Notes under the pieces: generated by a model
Database searches by the model: none
Told to the model about the DNA's origin: nothing
The model's input: the letters and a program-made list of their open reading frames with translations, nothing else
Origin: Candidatus Dechloromonas phosphorivorans
GTDB taxonomy: Bacteria > Pseudomonadota > Gammaproteobacteria > Burkholderiales > Rhodocyclaceae
Length of the DNA stretch: 64,000 nt
Reading direction: 5' to 3'
Assembly: GCA_016709495.1 (NCBI GenBank)
Contig: JADJMS010000008.1
Coordinates: 1 to 64,000, forward strand
Translations under genes and position numbers: made by a program
Shown: in pieces, positions 1-8,051 of the stretch
Numbering within the stretch: position 1 is the stretch's first letter
Layout: the number at the start of each line of letters is the position of its first letter

Positions 1-31
1 GCCCACGCGCCTGAAGAATCAACTCACTCAT
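1..31 (-). CDS. lolD: LolD lipoprotein-export ATPase, N-terminal fragment
   Basis: Only the first ten codons are in the window ([10 protein letters not shown]). The ATG overlaps the stop of the upstream permease by eight bases (ATGAGTGA), the usual lolC/E-lolD coupling. The protein would be the ATPase of the inner-membrane complex that releases lipoproteins to LolA. The call rests on position and the short N-terminus only. Confidence 0.45.
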   Translation of the reverse strand, partial: MSELILQARG

Positions 32-1256
32 GGCGCAATGCCTCCGCCGGGTTGACGCGCGAAGCGCGCCAGCTGGGGTAAATCGTCGCCAGCAAGCGAG
101 CACAAGGAAATCGGTCACGCCCACAGACATCGCCCCATTGCGGGTCGGATGGCAGATCGGAAATGTAATAAACCTCTTTCGAGGAATTGCACGCCAAACA
201 GTTTCTGGATAAACGGCACCACCACATCGACATTGAGCGCCAGCGCCACCCCGCCGACAATGCCCGCAAGGCCGATGAAGGCCGACTAGCGCGCCCTGAA
301 TGACAAAGATGCCCATGATCGACATCGGTCGCGCACCCAGCGTGCGCAAAATGGCGATATCCGCCTGTTGTCGGTCACTGCCATGACCAGCGTCGGAAAC
401 CAGATTGAAGGCGGCCACCGCAACGATCAGGAGAGGATGATGAACATCATGTTCTTTTCGATCGCCACGGCGCGGAAGAAATTGGCGTGGCTTTTTGTCC
501 AGTCGCTGATGTAGGCGTCGGCATTGACCATCCTGCCAGTTCGCGTGACACGTGGTGCCATGAACAGGTCATCGACCGAGCCGGACGCCGGTAACGCGAT
601 CTTCCATCTGGTAAAGCTTTTGCGCATCGCTGATGTGGATCAGGGCCAGGCCGCTGTCGTACTCATACATGCCGACCTCAAAGATGCCGACCACCTTGAA
701 GGACTTGAGGCGTGGCACCACGCCCGCCGGGGTGACGGTGCCTTGCGGGGCGATCAGCGTCACTTTGTCGCCGGTAAAAACCCGTAAAGAACGCGCCAGA
801 TCAGCACCAAGCACAACGCCGAATTCACCGGCGCGCAGATCATCCAGACTGCCGCTTTTGATCGTCTTGCGGAAATCGGCAACGCGGTCTTCCATATCCG
901 GCTCAATACCGCGCACCAGCGAGCCTTTGACTGTGCCATCGACAGTAAACATGGCTTGCGATTGCACATAGGGCGCCGCTTCACGAACGGCAGGATGTTT
1001 CTTTGTTTGTGCCGCAATCGATGACCAATCGCTCAATTCACCATTGATGCCGGAAATCTGGATATGTGAAGCGACGCCAAGAATGCGCGTGCGCAACTCC
1101 TTCTGGAAACCATTCATCACCGACAGCACGACAATCAGTGCTGCCACGCCAAAGCCGATGCCGAGCATGGAAATCAATGAAATGAAGGAGATAAAGTGAT
1201 TGCGGCGTTTGGCGCGTGTAGCGCAGGCCGATCAGCAGTTCGTAAGGTAGAGCCAT
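24..1256 (-). CDS. lolE: LolC/LolE lipoprotein-releasing ABC permease (frameshifted)
   Basis: Inner-membrane permease that hands outer-membrane lipoproteins to LolA. The N-terminus ([15 protein letters not shown]), the first membrane segment with [20 protein letters not shown], and the C-terminal [18 protein letters not shown] are family hallmarks. They lie in different frames, so at least four single-base indels are present, near 1205, 590, 430 and 270. Summed length (about 410 aa) fits the family. The start at 1256 is divergent from the RpfE-like gene, and lolD follows with an overlap. LolC and LolE cannot be told apart here; many betaproteobacteria have one such permease. Indels rather than decay are likely because the pieces are well conserved. 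Confidence 0.85.
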
Positions 1257-1282
1257 GCAGGGGGGGATTCGTCAAAGTCGCT

Positions 1283-2365
1283 ATGGTACCTCAAGCGGTC
1301 TCTAGCCGTCTGATTCCGTCAGCCTCCGTGCATCTCACCCTGCTTGTTCCCGAATTGATATGGCCGGAGCCCTCCAGCGACCAATTTACCTTGGGCAAAC
1401 TCGCGGCACCCGGCTTTGAATGGCTGATCGCCCGCGCCCAACTCGACCGCCAGCCACGTCTGCCGTTTGAAACCTCACTCGGCAAATTATTCGGCCTTGA
1501 AGCCCCGCCTTTCGGTGCTCTGCGCCTGCTCAGCGAAGGCCATGCGCCGGCCAACGAAGGCCACTGGCTTTGCGCCGACCCGGTGCATTTGCGCTTTCAC
1601 CAGGAACGCATCATCCTCGCCGATGCCGGCGCTTTTGAGCTGGACGACGGCGAAGCACAAAGCATCACCGCAGCCTTGAACAAGGAATTCGCCGACATCG
1701 GCCAGTTCCACGTTGCCAGCGCCAAACGCTGGTATCTACGACTAAATGTTGCGGTCGACCACCCGGTTGAGCCGATTTCTTCAGTCGCCGGCCGCCGCGT
1801 TGACGGCGAATTGAGCGGTGGCGCCCTGCCCCTGACCCGCTGGCTGAATGAAGTCCAGATGTTTTTGCACGGCCACCCGGTCAATGAAAAACGCGAGTCA
1901 GAAGGCAAACCGGTGATCAACAGCTTGTGGCTTTGGGGTGGCGGCAAGCTGGACGAGGCGCAATACGCCGCCGGCCATTCGGTAATTTTCTCCGACAACC
2001 CACTCGCCATCGGTATTGCCAGCGCCGCCGGTATTCCGCTGCATATCAAGCCGGCCAATCTCGCCGCCCTGCTTGATCAAGTCGAAGCCGGTGAAAACCC
2101 GCTCGTCGTCTTCGATCAGTTGTTGTTCGACATCCTTTACGAAAACAGCGAAGGCTGGCGTGACGACTTTGCCGCGCTCGAAAACAACTGGTTCCTGCCG
2201 CTAAAATGCGCTCGGAAACAGGTTGACCGTATACCTTTGCTCGCCCCCACCGTTTATGGCGAACTGCGCTACACCATCAACGCCGGCGAACGCTGGAAAT
2301 TCTGGAAAAAAGGCAGCAGCGTTCAAGCCATTGCCCAGGCACTTGCCGGAAACGAATCGAAATGA
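1283..2365 (+). CDS. RpfE-type / phosphoglycerate-mutase-like protein
   Basis: Intact 360-aa protein. I recognise it as the family annotated in betaproteobacteria as 'regulatory protein, RpfE type', distantly related to cofactor-independent phosphoglycerate mutase and often directly before recJ. Visible features are SLWLWGGGKL near residue 215 and FDQLLFDILYEN near residue 285; no metal-binding catalytic set is obvious. The start at 1283 (ATG GTA CCT) was chosen over an in-frame start at 1196 because the latter would run into the divergent lolE start. The stop overlaps the recJ start as ATGA, so translation is coupled. Function is unknown. Confidence 0.6.
   Translation: MVPQAVSSRLIPSASVHLTLLVPELIWPEPSSDQFTLGKLAAPGFEWLIARAQLDRQPRLPFETSLGKLFGLEAPPFGALRLLSEGHAPANEGHWLCADPVHLRFHQERIILADAGAFELDDGEAQSITAALNKEFADIGQFHVASAKRWYLRLNVAVDHPVEPISSVAGRRVDGELSGGALPLTRWLNEVQMFLHGHPVNEKRESEGKPVINSLWLWGGGKLDEAQYAAGHSVIFSDNPLAIGIASAAGIPLHIKPANLAALLDQVEAGENPLVVFDQLLFDILYENSEGWRDDFAALENNWFLPLKCARKQVDRIPLLAPTVYGELRYTINAGERWKFWKKGSSVQAIAQALAGNESK
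1747..1759 (+). repeat. Dispersed 13-mer variant TGTTGCGGTCGAC
   Basis: Copy with both variable purines as G, inside the RpfE-like gene (encodes NVAVD). Its downstream context is GC-richer than most copies. Confidence 0.55.
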
Positions 2366-4057
2366 CCCGTCTCACCACCCGCAGCAGCCCGCCGCGTACC
2401 GTCTGGCAACTTGAGCAACAAGGCATGCACCCGCTGCTCGCCCGCCTCTATGCCGCGCGTGGCATCACCGACAAGGCCGAACTCGACTACGAACTCAAGT
2501 CGCTAATCCCGCCCGCCGCACTGACCAACGCCAGCGCCGCCGCGCAATTGCTGGCCGACGCCATCGAGGCCGAAGCAGCATGTTAATCATCGGCGACTAC
2601 GACTGCGACGGCGCCACCGCCACGGCAGTCGGCATGCGCGCCCTCAAGTCACTCAGCGCCAATGTCAATTTCCTGTTACCCGACCGCTTCCAAACTCGGC
2701 TACGGCCTCTCGCCGGAAATCGTCGATGTCGCCGCGCAGCAATCGCCCGACCTGATCATCACCGTCGACAACGGCATCGCCAGCCTGAGGAGCGTTGCCC
2801 GCGCCAACGAGCTGGGCATCGCCACGCTGATCACCGATCACCACATTTACCGGCTGCCACCCTGCCCGCCGCCGACTGCATCAGAACCCCAACCAGCCGG
2901 GCTGCGACTTTCCGTCCAAATGCATCGCTGGCGTTGGCGTCATGTTTCGTGATGCTCGCCTGCGTGCCGAGGCCGCGCGAACGCGGCTTCTTTGCCGACC
3001 ACCCCGAACCCAATTTTGCCGACTTGCTCGATCTCGTCGCCCTCGGCACGGTGGCAGACGTCGTCAAACTCGACCGCAACAACCGCATTCTGGTCAGCCA
3101 GGGCCTCAAGCGCATGCGCGCCGGCCGCCTGCAAACCGGCATCGCCGCCCTATTCAAAGCCGCCAGCCGCGACCCGAAAAAAGCCTCAGCCTTCGATCTC
3201 GGCTTTCTTATCGGCCCGCGCCTCAACGCCGCCGGGCGCCTCGCCGACATGCGCCTCGGCGTCGAATGCCTGCTCACCGACGACCCGGCGCGCGCCCTGC
3301 AAATCGCCCAGGAACTCGACACGCTCAACCGCAGCCGCCGCGAGATCGAAGCCGGCATGCAGGAACAAGCGCTGATCCTGCTCGGAATCGATCAATACCG
3401 GGGACTGCCGCGCCCGCATCGCCCTCTTTGACGAAAGCTGGCACGAAGGTGTCGTCGGAATTCTCGCCTCGCGCATCAAGGAGAAATTGCACCGCCCGGT
3501 CTTCGCCTTCGCACCCGGTGAAGGCGGCATCATCAAAGGCTCCGGTCGCTCCATCCCCGGCCTGCATCTACGCGACGCGCTCGACCTCGTCGCTAAACGC
3601 GCCCCCGATTTGCTAGTCCGCTTCGGCGGCCACGCCATGGCGGCGGGTGTTACGGTCAACGCCGAAAACTTCGAGAAATTTCGCGAACTCTTCACTCAGG
3701 TCGCCGGCGAATTGATCGCCCCGCTGATTTAACGCGGACCTGGAAACCGACGGCCCGCTCGAAGGCGGCTACATCTCCCTCGAACCGCCCGCCTGCTGGA
3801 AAACGAAGTCTGGGGGCCAGGGTTCCCCGCCCGCTCTTCCTCGACGATTTCGAAGTCGAGCAACAACGCATCCTCAAAGAGAAGCACCTCAAGCTGAAAC
3901 TGCGCAAAGGCAACACGCGCATCGAAGCCATCCATTCAACTTCAGCACCCAACCCGGCAACAAAACCCGCGCCGCGTTTCGGCTGTCGATCAACGAATAC
4001 ATGGGCGTTGAGAGCCCGCCGGGGGACTTTGGCTTCTGGAGTGCTACAGGTCTTTAA
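2362..4057 (+). CDS. recJ: RecJ single-strand 5'-3' exonuclease (multiple frameshifts)
   Basis: DHH-family exonuclease for recombination and mismatch repair. Read across frames it carries the DHH metal motifs IIGDYDCDGATA (about 2583), IITVDNGIA (2755) and LITDHH (2825), then GRLADMRLGVECLL, the C-terminal GSGRSIPGLHLRDAL and the RFGGHAMAAG motif (3620). Indels sit near 2578, 2690, 2850-2900, 3395 and 3780-3930. Total length (about 565 aa) matches RecJ. The last ten residues (PPGDFGFWSATGL) do not resemble the usual RecJ tail, so the 3' end may be rearranged or shifted. One copy of the 13-mer repeat at 3648 encodes VTVN in the conserved C-terminal domain. Confidence 0.88.
3648..3660 (+). repeat. 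Dispersed 13-mer TGTTACGGTCAAC (exact), inside recJ
   Basis: Exact copy followed by GCCGAAAACTTCGAGAAATTT, which gives the two downstream A/T tracts of the repeat family. It encodes VTVNAENF. Confidence 0.8.
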
Positions 4058-4060
4058 ACG

Positions 4061-4097
4061 AAAATGCTGCCCCCTCAATAGCGGGCAGCATTTTTTT
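4061..4097 (+). terminator. Rho-independent terminator after recJ
   Basis: Perfect 12-bp stem, AAAATGCTGCCC (4061-4072) with GGGCAGCATTTT (4083-4094), a 10-nt loop and a run of seven T. It begins four bases after the recJ stop. Confidence 0.9.
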
Positions 4098-4111
4098 GTT
4101 CAAGAAATGAA

Positions 4112-4124
4112 GTTGACCGCAACA
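4112..4124 (-). repeat. Dispersed 13-mer variant TGTTGCGGTCAAC
   Basis: Minus-strand copy next to the recJ terminator. Its downstream A/T tracts on the minus strand run into the terminator (ATTTC then AAAAAAA). Confidence 0.6.
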
Positions 4125-4284
4125 TTCTCGTTTGAACCAAACTATGCTGATTGCCTTTTGCTATTCATCATAGATGCTTACAAAGTGAGTTTCTCATCAG
4201 CCATTAGCGCGCCCAAGAAGATGGGTCTGGGCACTGGGTAGAGTGGTTTCTCGTGAACTTGTAGACGGCAAGCAAAGTACTAAT

Positions 4285-4986
4285 CTATTTCATTTCATGT
4301 TTGCCATTTTGTTCCCGCAACCAAGAAGGCTCCTCAGGGGCGAATGAGCGCGCATTTAGCCTAACATCATAGGCCAACATCTTTCCTTCATGTTTTATTT
4401 CCAAATTTGTTTCATCAATGAAACAAAACTGACCGGATTTTTCCATTACTTGCTCGTAAGCGGGCTGATTAAGGAAGGTGTTTCCTGAAGGCGCCCCAGA
4501 AAGGCGGCAGGCATAAACTACAGGAACACCAACTACAGTAAGTCCACCTGCAATGTTTACCAAATGAACTAACCCAAAATCAATTCCAATTCCTAAGCCG
4601 ACATCCGTTAAAACAGAGTTGAATGACTTGCGGAAGGCATGATAGTGACGTTCAAATGAAGCATGACATTTATCGGCTACAGATACAATACGATATGCAG
4701 CATCGTCACCGCTGTAAAAATCGGGAAAGAATGCCAAAACACCATCCCCTGTGAACTTGTCAAATACACCGTACCCATCGAGTATGATTTCTTTTAAATC
4801 TTCACAAAGCGTCGTAATAAATAGCGAAAATTCTTCCGGTGTTCTGGCCTTAAGCATTAACTCCGTTGAGCGCCTAATATCAACGGCCATAACGAATGCT
4901 TGGCATTGACGAGTTTCAAGGAAAAGGTTTTGAAAACTGTCGGACTGGAGTAGAAACTGCTGGGCATCCTCTCTTACGCGGCTCAA
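4285..4986 (-). CDS. Class III nucleotide cyclase catalytic domain protein
   Basis: 233 aa, soluble. It has the class III cyclase core: first metal Asp in VDIRRST (about residue 36), second in KFTGDGVLAFFP (about 97), and the transition-state region VNIAGGLTVVGVPVVYACRL (about 165) with the expected Asn and Arg residues. Substrate (ATP, GTP or pyrimidine nucleotide) cannot be read from sequence with confidence. The ORF stays open upstream of the chosen ATG (ERLGFILSRV), so the start may lie further up. It is the third gene of a minus-strand set (DUF2726 protein, 99-aa protein, cyclase) in a stretch AT-richer than its surroundings. Small stand-alone cyclases of this size occur in Pycsar phage-defence operons, but no effector with TIR or membrane segments is seen. 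Confidence 0.75.
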   Translation of the reverse strand: MSRVREDAQQFLLQSDSFQNLFLETRQCQAFVMAVDIRRSTELMLKARTPEEFSLFITTLCEDLKEIILDGYGVFDKFTGDGVLAFFPDFYSGDDAAYRIVSVADKCHASFERHYHAFRKSFNSVLTDVGLGIGIDFGLVHLVNIAGGLTVVGVPVVYACRLSGAPSGNTFLNQPAYEQVMEKSGQFCFIDETNLEIKHEGKMLAYDVRLNARSFAPEEPSWLREQNGKHEMK

Positions 4987-5084
4987 TATAAACCCAAGCC
5001 GTTCTTTCGCTTGAAAGCCCCAGTGTTTCTGTTAGTTCTAATTGTTTCTCTTTTGATATTTTTCTCTGTCGAAATAGCACTCAA

Positions 5085-5104
5085 AGAATGAGAAAGCTCA
5101 TTCT
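5085..5104. other. Stem-loop after the 99-aa gene
   Basis: Perfect 8-bp inverted repeat, AGAATGAG-aaag-CTCATTCT, ending directly at the stop codon of the 99-aa gene. There is no T-run, so it may be an mRNA-stabilising or attenuating hairpin between that gene and the cyclase. Confidence 0.4.
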
Positions 5105-5404
5105 CTAATTTTGTTTTTTTTCGGCGAGCAATTGCTGATACCTTGGGTCAGAAGTTAACGAGAACGAACCAGACTTCGAATCATTTGAAATTCGTCTTGC
5201 TGCTGCAAATGAAAGGTATTTATTAATCCCGTCCTTATCATTTTCACCAAGGATTTTAATTAAAATTTTGTTTTTACGATCATCATCTTCCGATTTCGTC
5301 CATTCTGTCCAATTTATACGAACTTTATCTTCAGGATTCGTCGTCGCCCGTATTATTTTTGCTGATGATTGTTGTCCCTTAGATTTTTTTTCTGAATCGC
5401 TCAC
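5105..5404 (-). CDS. Hypothetical 99-aa hydrophilic protein
   Basis: Not recognised. Very Lys/Asp/Ser-rich, with no signal peptide or membrane segment; the core reads KVRINWTEW ... KILIKILGEN. The start is GTG at 5404, 54 bases after the DUF2726 gene on the same strand, and the cyclase follows after about 120 bases. Base composition is clearly AT-richer than the flanking core genes. It may be a partner of the cyclase (inference from position only). Confidence 0.5.
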   Translation of the reverse strand: MSDSEKKSKGQQSSAKIIRATTNPEDKVRINWTEWTKSEDDDRKNKILIKILGENDKDGINKYLSFAAARRISNDSKSGSFSLTSDPRYQQLLAEKKQN

Positions 5405-5458
5405 GATAACCTCTCTACACCCCGTCCGAGTAACACAGGGGCTATGTATAAATGGATA

Positions 5459-6182
5459 TTAGGAAAGCACCATTCCCCGGCAAGCCGGAAACTTGGTGCA
5501 ACCCCAAAATTCTTTCCCGGCGTTCTCGCCACTCTTTGCTATACGGCGAACCATCTGGCTTGAGCAACGAGGGCAGTCGGGGCTTTTATCGGTTGCTTGA
5601 ACAATCACAAAGTCCTGTTCCATGGCCGAAACATTTTCTTCTACAAAAGCTGTTGGCGCGATCACGTCGCTTGGTTCTGGCTTCGCCACCATGACATGGG
5701 CTATCGACGCGCAAACTTCAGCCAAGGCGTAGGCGCTCTTTGCCGGAAAGAAGATCAGGGGAATACCTGCAGCAGCACAAACGCGTTCCAGAAATTTGTC
5801 GCGCCCTTGCCGACTTTCCTTGGCATGCGATTGATCATTGAGTTCGATCACGCACACGGGTTTGAGATCATTCGGGCGGCACAGGACAAAATCAAAGTGT
5901 TTCGCACTGATCTGATTAAATGCGCGTTGCCACAGCGGTTTTGGCGTGCCCTTGGCAACGGTGACCACATCGGCAACGCGAACCTTGCCGAACACCCGGA
6001 AATCAGGACCGACGGCTTGATCCAGCACACCGAGAAACGAGCGCTCTGCTGGCGTGAATAGCGCATCGCCCAGCACGTAAGGCAAAGCCTCCGGGCCTTC
6101 AGGGAGTGGAACGATTGCGCCGCTTTAGAAGGAAAAACCCGACCAGCGCCAGCAGTACCAAGACAAGCAGCAACCAACGCAT
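5459..6182 (-). CDS. Membrane-anchored DUF2726 protein with topoisomerase-type zinc finger (frameshifted)
   Basis: A hydrophobic N-terminal helix (MRWLLLVLVLLALVGFFLLK) is followed by a DUF2726 domain (FTPAERSFLGVLDQA ... FDFVLCRPNDLKPVCVIELND ... FLERVCAAAGIPLIFF), a nuclease-like fold. It ends with a C4 zinc finger (CPRCSSQMVRRIAKSG ... FWGCTKFPACRG) as in topoisomerase I C-termini. One extra C near 6110 splits the TM helix from the rest. The start at 6182 is preceded by AGGAG (6187-6191). About 240 aa. It may act on nucleic acid at the membrane, but its role is unknown. Confidence 0.75.
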
Positions 6183-6520
6183 TGAGGCTCCTAACCACCG
6201 TTTATTTGATTATTAATTTTGACTACCCGATCAGGATACGCCGCTTGCATGTTCCGCTCAAGGCAAAAGCCGCTCTGGCAGCGATTCGCACTAATATTCA
6301 TGGGACAAGTATGTGTTTTCTCAACAACCCAAATTCAATTGGCCAATTTGAAGACTGTTACGGTCAACACCGAAAAAGCCCTGAAAATTTTGTGCCATGA
6401 CCTTTGGTGGCCAGCTCCTTCGATCCATTACAGAACTGTGCAAATCTCAACGCTTATTTGGAATAAGCTCTTGTATCGAAACACTGAGCATACCAACCCG
6501 ACTTCACAGGAGAATCACTC
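6183..6520. other. Intergenic stretch with one repeat copy
   Basis: No convincing gene. It holds the exact 13-mer at 6356 and is otherwise AT-rich sequence between a leftward and a rightward gene, so promoters for both are expected here. I see no clear hexamers. Confidence 0.5.
6356..6368 (+). repeat. Dispersed 13-mer TGTTACGGTCAAC (exact), intergenic
   Basis: Exact copy with the full context: tracts AAAAA and GAAAATTTT at about +6 and +17 after the core. It is preceded by AAGAC, a prefix also seen at the copies at 7698 and 13737. Confidence 0.85.
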
Positions 6521-6920
6521 ATGGCCATCCCATGGCTCGCCATTTTGAGCAACGTGCCTTGGAAAGACGTTATCGATAAGGCCCCCAAAGTTGCTGACGG
6601 TGCGAAGAAGCTCTGGAAATCTGTGGCCAAGAAGTCTGGCCCGTCTGAGCCTGCCAACACAAACGTTGAGCCTGCCCACTCAAGCGAAGAACAAACGATT
6701 GCAACGCTGGACACACGAATTATCGAGCTCAAAAACGAGGTGGCAGCCTTGCATGATCAGATGCTCGCTTCTTCAGAAATCATCAGAGGCGCTGGCCGAG
6801 CAAAATACGCAGTTGATCAAGAGTATCGAGATATTTCGTGGCCGCGTGCTGCGTCTTGGATTGCTCACGATAACGCTGTCGCTTGTCGCATTGTTGGCGC
6901 TTTACCGGACGTTTCCCTGA
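6521..6920 (+). CDS. Small C-terminal-anchored membrane protein (frameshifted)
   Basis: About 132 aa after correcting one extra A near 6776. There is a basic N-terminal segment (KAPKVADGAKKLWKSVAKK), a coiled-coil-like middle (DTRIIELKNEVAALHDQML ... EALAEQNTQLIKSIE) and a single C-terminal membrane helix (LRLGLLTITLSLVALLALY). It is a conserved hypothetical type I have seen in Rhodocyclales, with no known function. Confidence 0.6.
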
Positions 6921-6958
6921 GGCGTCAGCCCGCCGATAAAATATGCCTTACCACTTCG

Positions 6959-7252
6959 TTATCCAACCTGTGCGTGCCTGATGCTGACGGTTGGCCGGTG
7001 CGGCTCTGCCTGCCACAGATCATAGGCCAGTTGCCCTTTCAGCCAACTTTCCGCTGTCGGCCCATCCAGCCATGACTCCAGGCGCAGGGCAAGATCTATG
7101 CTGACCCCAGCCTTGCCATTGAGCACACGCGATAGCGTTACCCGGTTAATGCCAAGTTCTTCTGCGGCCTGCGTGACCGTCAGGCCAAGCGCCGGCAAAA
7201 CATCTTCCTTCAAGGTTTCGCCGGGGTGCGGCGGGTTGAACATGCGTCCCAT
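6959..7252 (-). CDS. higA: HigA-family antitoxin (XRE helix-turn-helix)
   Basis: 97 aa. The N-terminus (MFNPPHPGETLKEDVLPALGLTVTQAAEELGINRVTLSRVLNGKAGVS) is the typical HigA HTH, which binds its own promoter and neutralises HigB. It lies nine bases downstream of higB in the toxin-first order typical of this family. Confidence 0.92.
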   Translation of the reverse strand: MGRMFNPPHPGETLKEDVLPALGLTVTQAAEELGINRVTLSRVLNGKAGVSIDLALRLESWLDGPTAESWLKGQLAYDLWQAEPHRPTVSIRHAQVG

Positions 7253-7261
7253 AGTTATCTC

Positions 7262-7540
7262 CTAGTGATAGTCCTGGTAATCGACCAGGATGGCGTCTTC
7301 GCCTTCAAACGTGAAAGTCATGCGCCAGTTACCGTTGACCGTAACCGACCAGTGATCGGCCAGTTCGCCAGCCAGTGGATGCAATTTCCAGCCCGGCATG
7401 TTCATTTCTTTGGCCGACCGAACGTCATTCAACTGGCGTAATTGCCGAGCCAGTCGTGCGGCGTGATCCGGGCGGATGCCTGACTTGCTGCCTGTCTCGA
7501 AAAACAGCTTCAGACCTTTGTGCTTAAAGTGCTTGATCAT
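7262..7540 (-). CDS. higB: HigB-family mRNA interferase toxin
   Basis: 92 aa, RelE-fold plasmid-maintenance-system killer protein: MIKHFKHKGLKLFFETGSK ... GIRPDHAARLARQLRQL ... MNMPGWKLHPL ... WRMTFTFEGEDAILVDYQDYH. The start at 7540 fits the family start and lies just below the operator palindrome. A longer in-frame extension to 7633 would run through the operator and is rejected. Confidence 0.93.
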   Translation of the reverse strand: MIKHFKHKGLKLFFETGSKSGIRPDHAARLARQLRQLNDVRSAKEMNMPGWKLHPLAGELADHWSVTVNGNWRMTFTFEGEDAILVDYQDYH

Positions 7541-7548
7541 GAAATGAT

Positions 7549-7567
7549 TGTAGCGCGATGCGCTACA
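7549..7567. promoter_or_regulatory. Palindromic operator upstream of higBA
   Basis: Perfect 8-bp inverted repeat TGTAGCGC-gat-GCGCTACA, 8 to 26 bases before the higB start. Position and symmetry fit an autoregulatory HigA operator. Confidence 0.75.
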
Positions 7568-8051
7568 CGCCACAACCAAAAATAGTCGATGTTGGCGAAG
7601 GAGTGGCACGGATAGCGTCAGCGAGCAACACAAGGCTAAAAAGGAGTCGGGGTAGGGTTTCCTCGCTAACTCAGGATTTTTAGGTCATTTGTAAGACTGT
7701 TACGGTCAACGCTCAAAAGGCCGAGAAAATCTGATCGCTCAATAGTCATGTGCCGCTTCCTGCTGTAGTGCTGCCCGCCGGTTTTCATCGCATCCGTCAT
7801 TTTGGTTTGCTTGCCAATGGCGGACGCCGAGGGTGGAAAAGCTGTTTTACGGACCTAGCCAGCATGCTTTCATTGCAGGGCGCTTGAGTCTGACTACATA
7901 ATTGACGCATGAGTATCAATTTATCAACGGCCACTGCTGTCTGCGCAAGCGCTGCCAGACATCATCACCCCATGGTAAACCTCGTCCGGGCGAGTGTTTC
8001 AGCGGGCCGTTTTCCTTCGATTGAAGGAATTGTCGCGATAACGGTGCGCGC
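7568..8051. other. Intergenic stretch with one repeat copy
   Basis: It contains the exact 13-mer at 7698. A 48-codon reading frame (7909-8055) just upstream of the TonB-like gene has no recognisable content and may be chance. Nothing else is seen. Confidence 0.45.
7698..7710 (+). repeat. Dispersed 13-mer TGTTACGGTCAAC (exact), intergenic
   Basis: Exact copy with the AAGAC prefix; followed by CAAAAGG and GAGAAAAT tracts. Confidence 0.85.

Noticed and set aside
7334..7346. GTTGACCGTAACC in higB counted as a full repeat copy
   Set aside because: It encodes the conserved SVTVNGNWRM of this toxin family, so coding constraint may explain it; counted only as a near-match.
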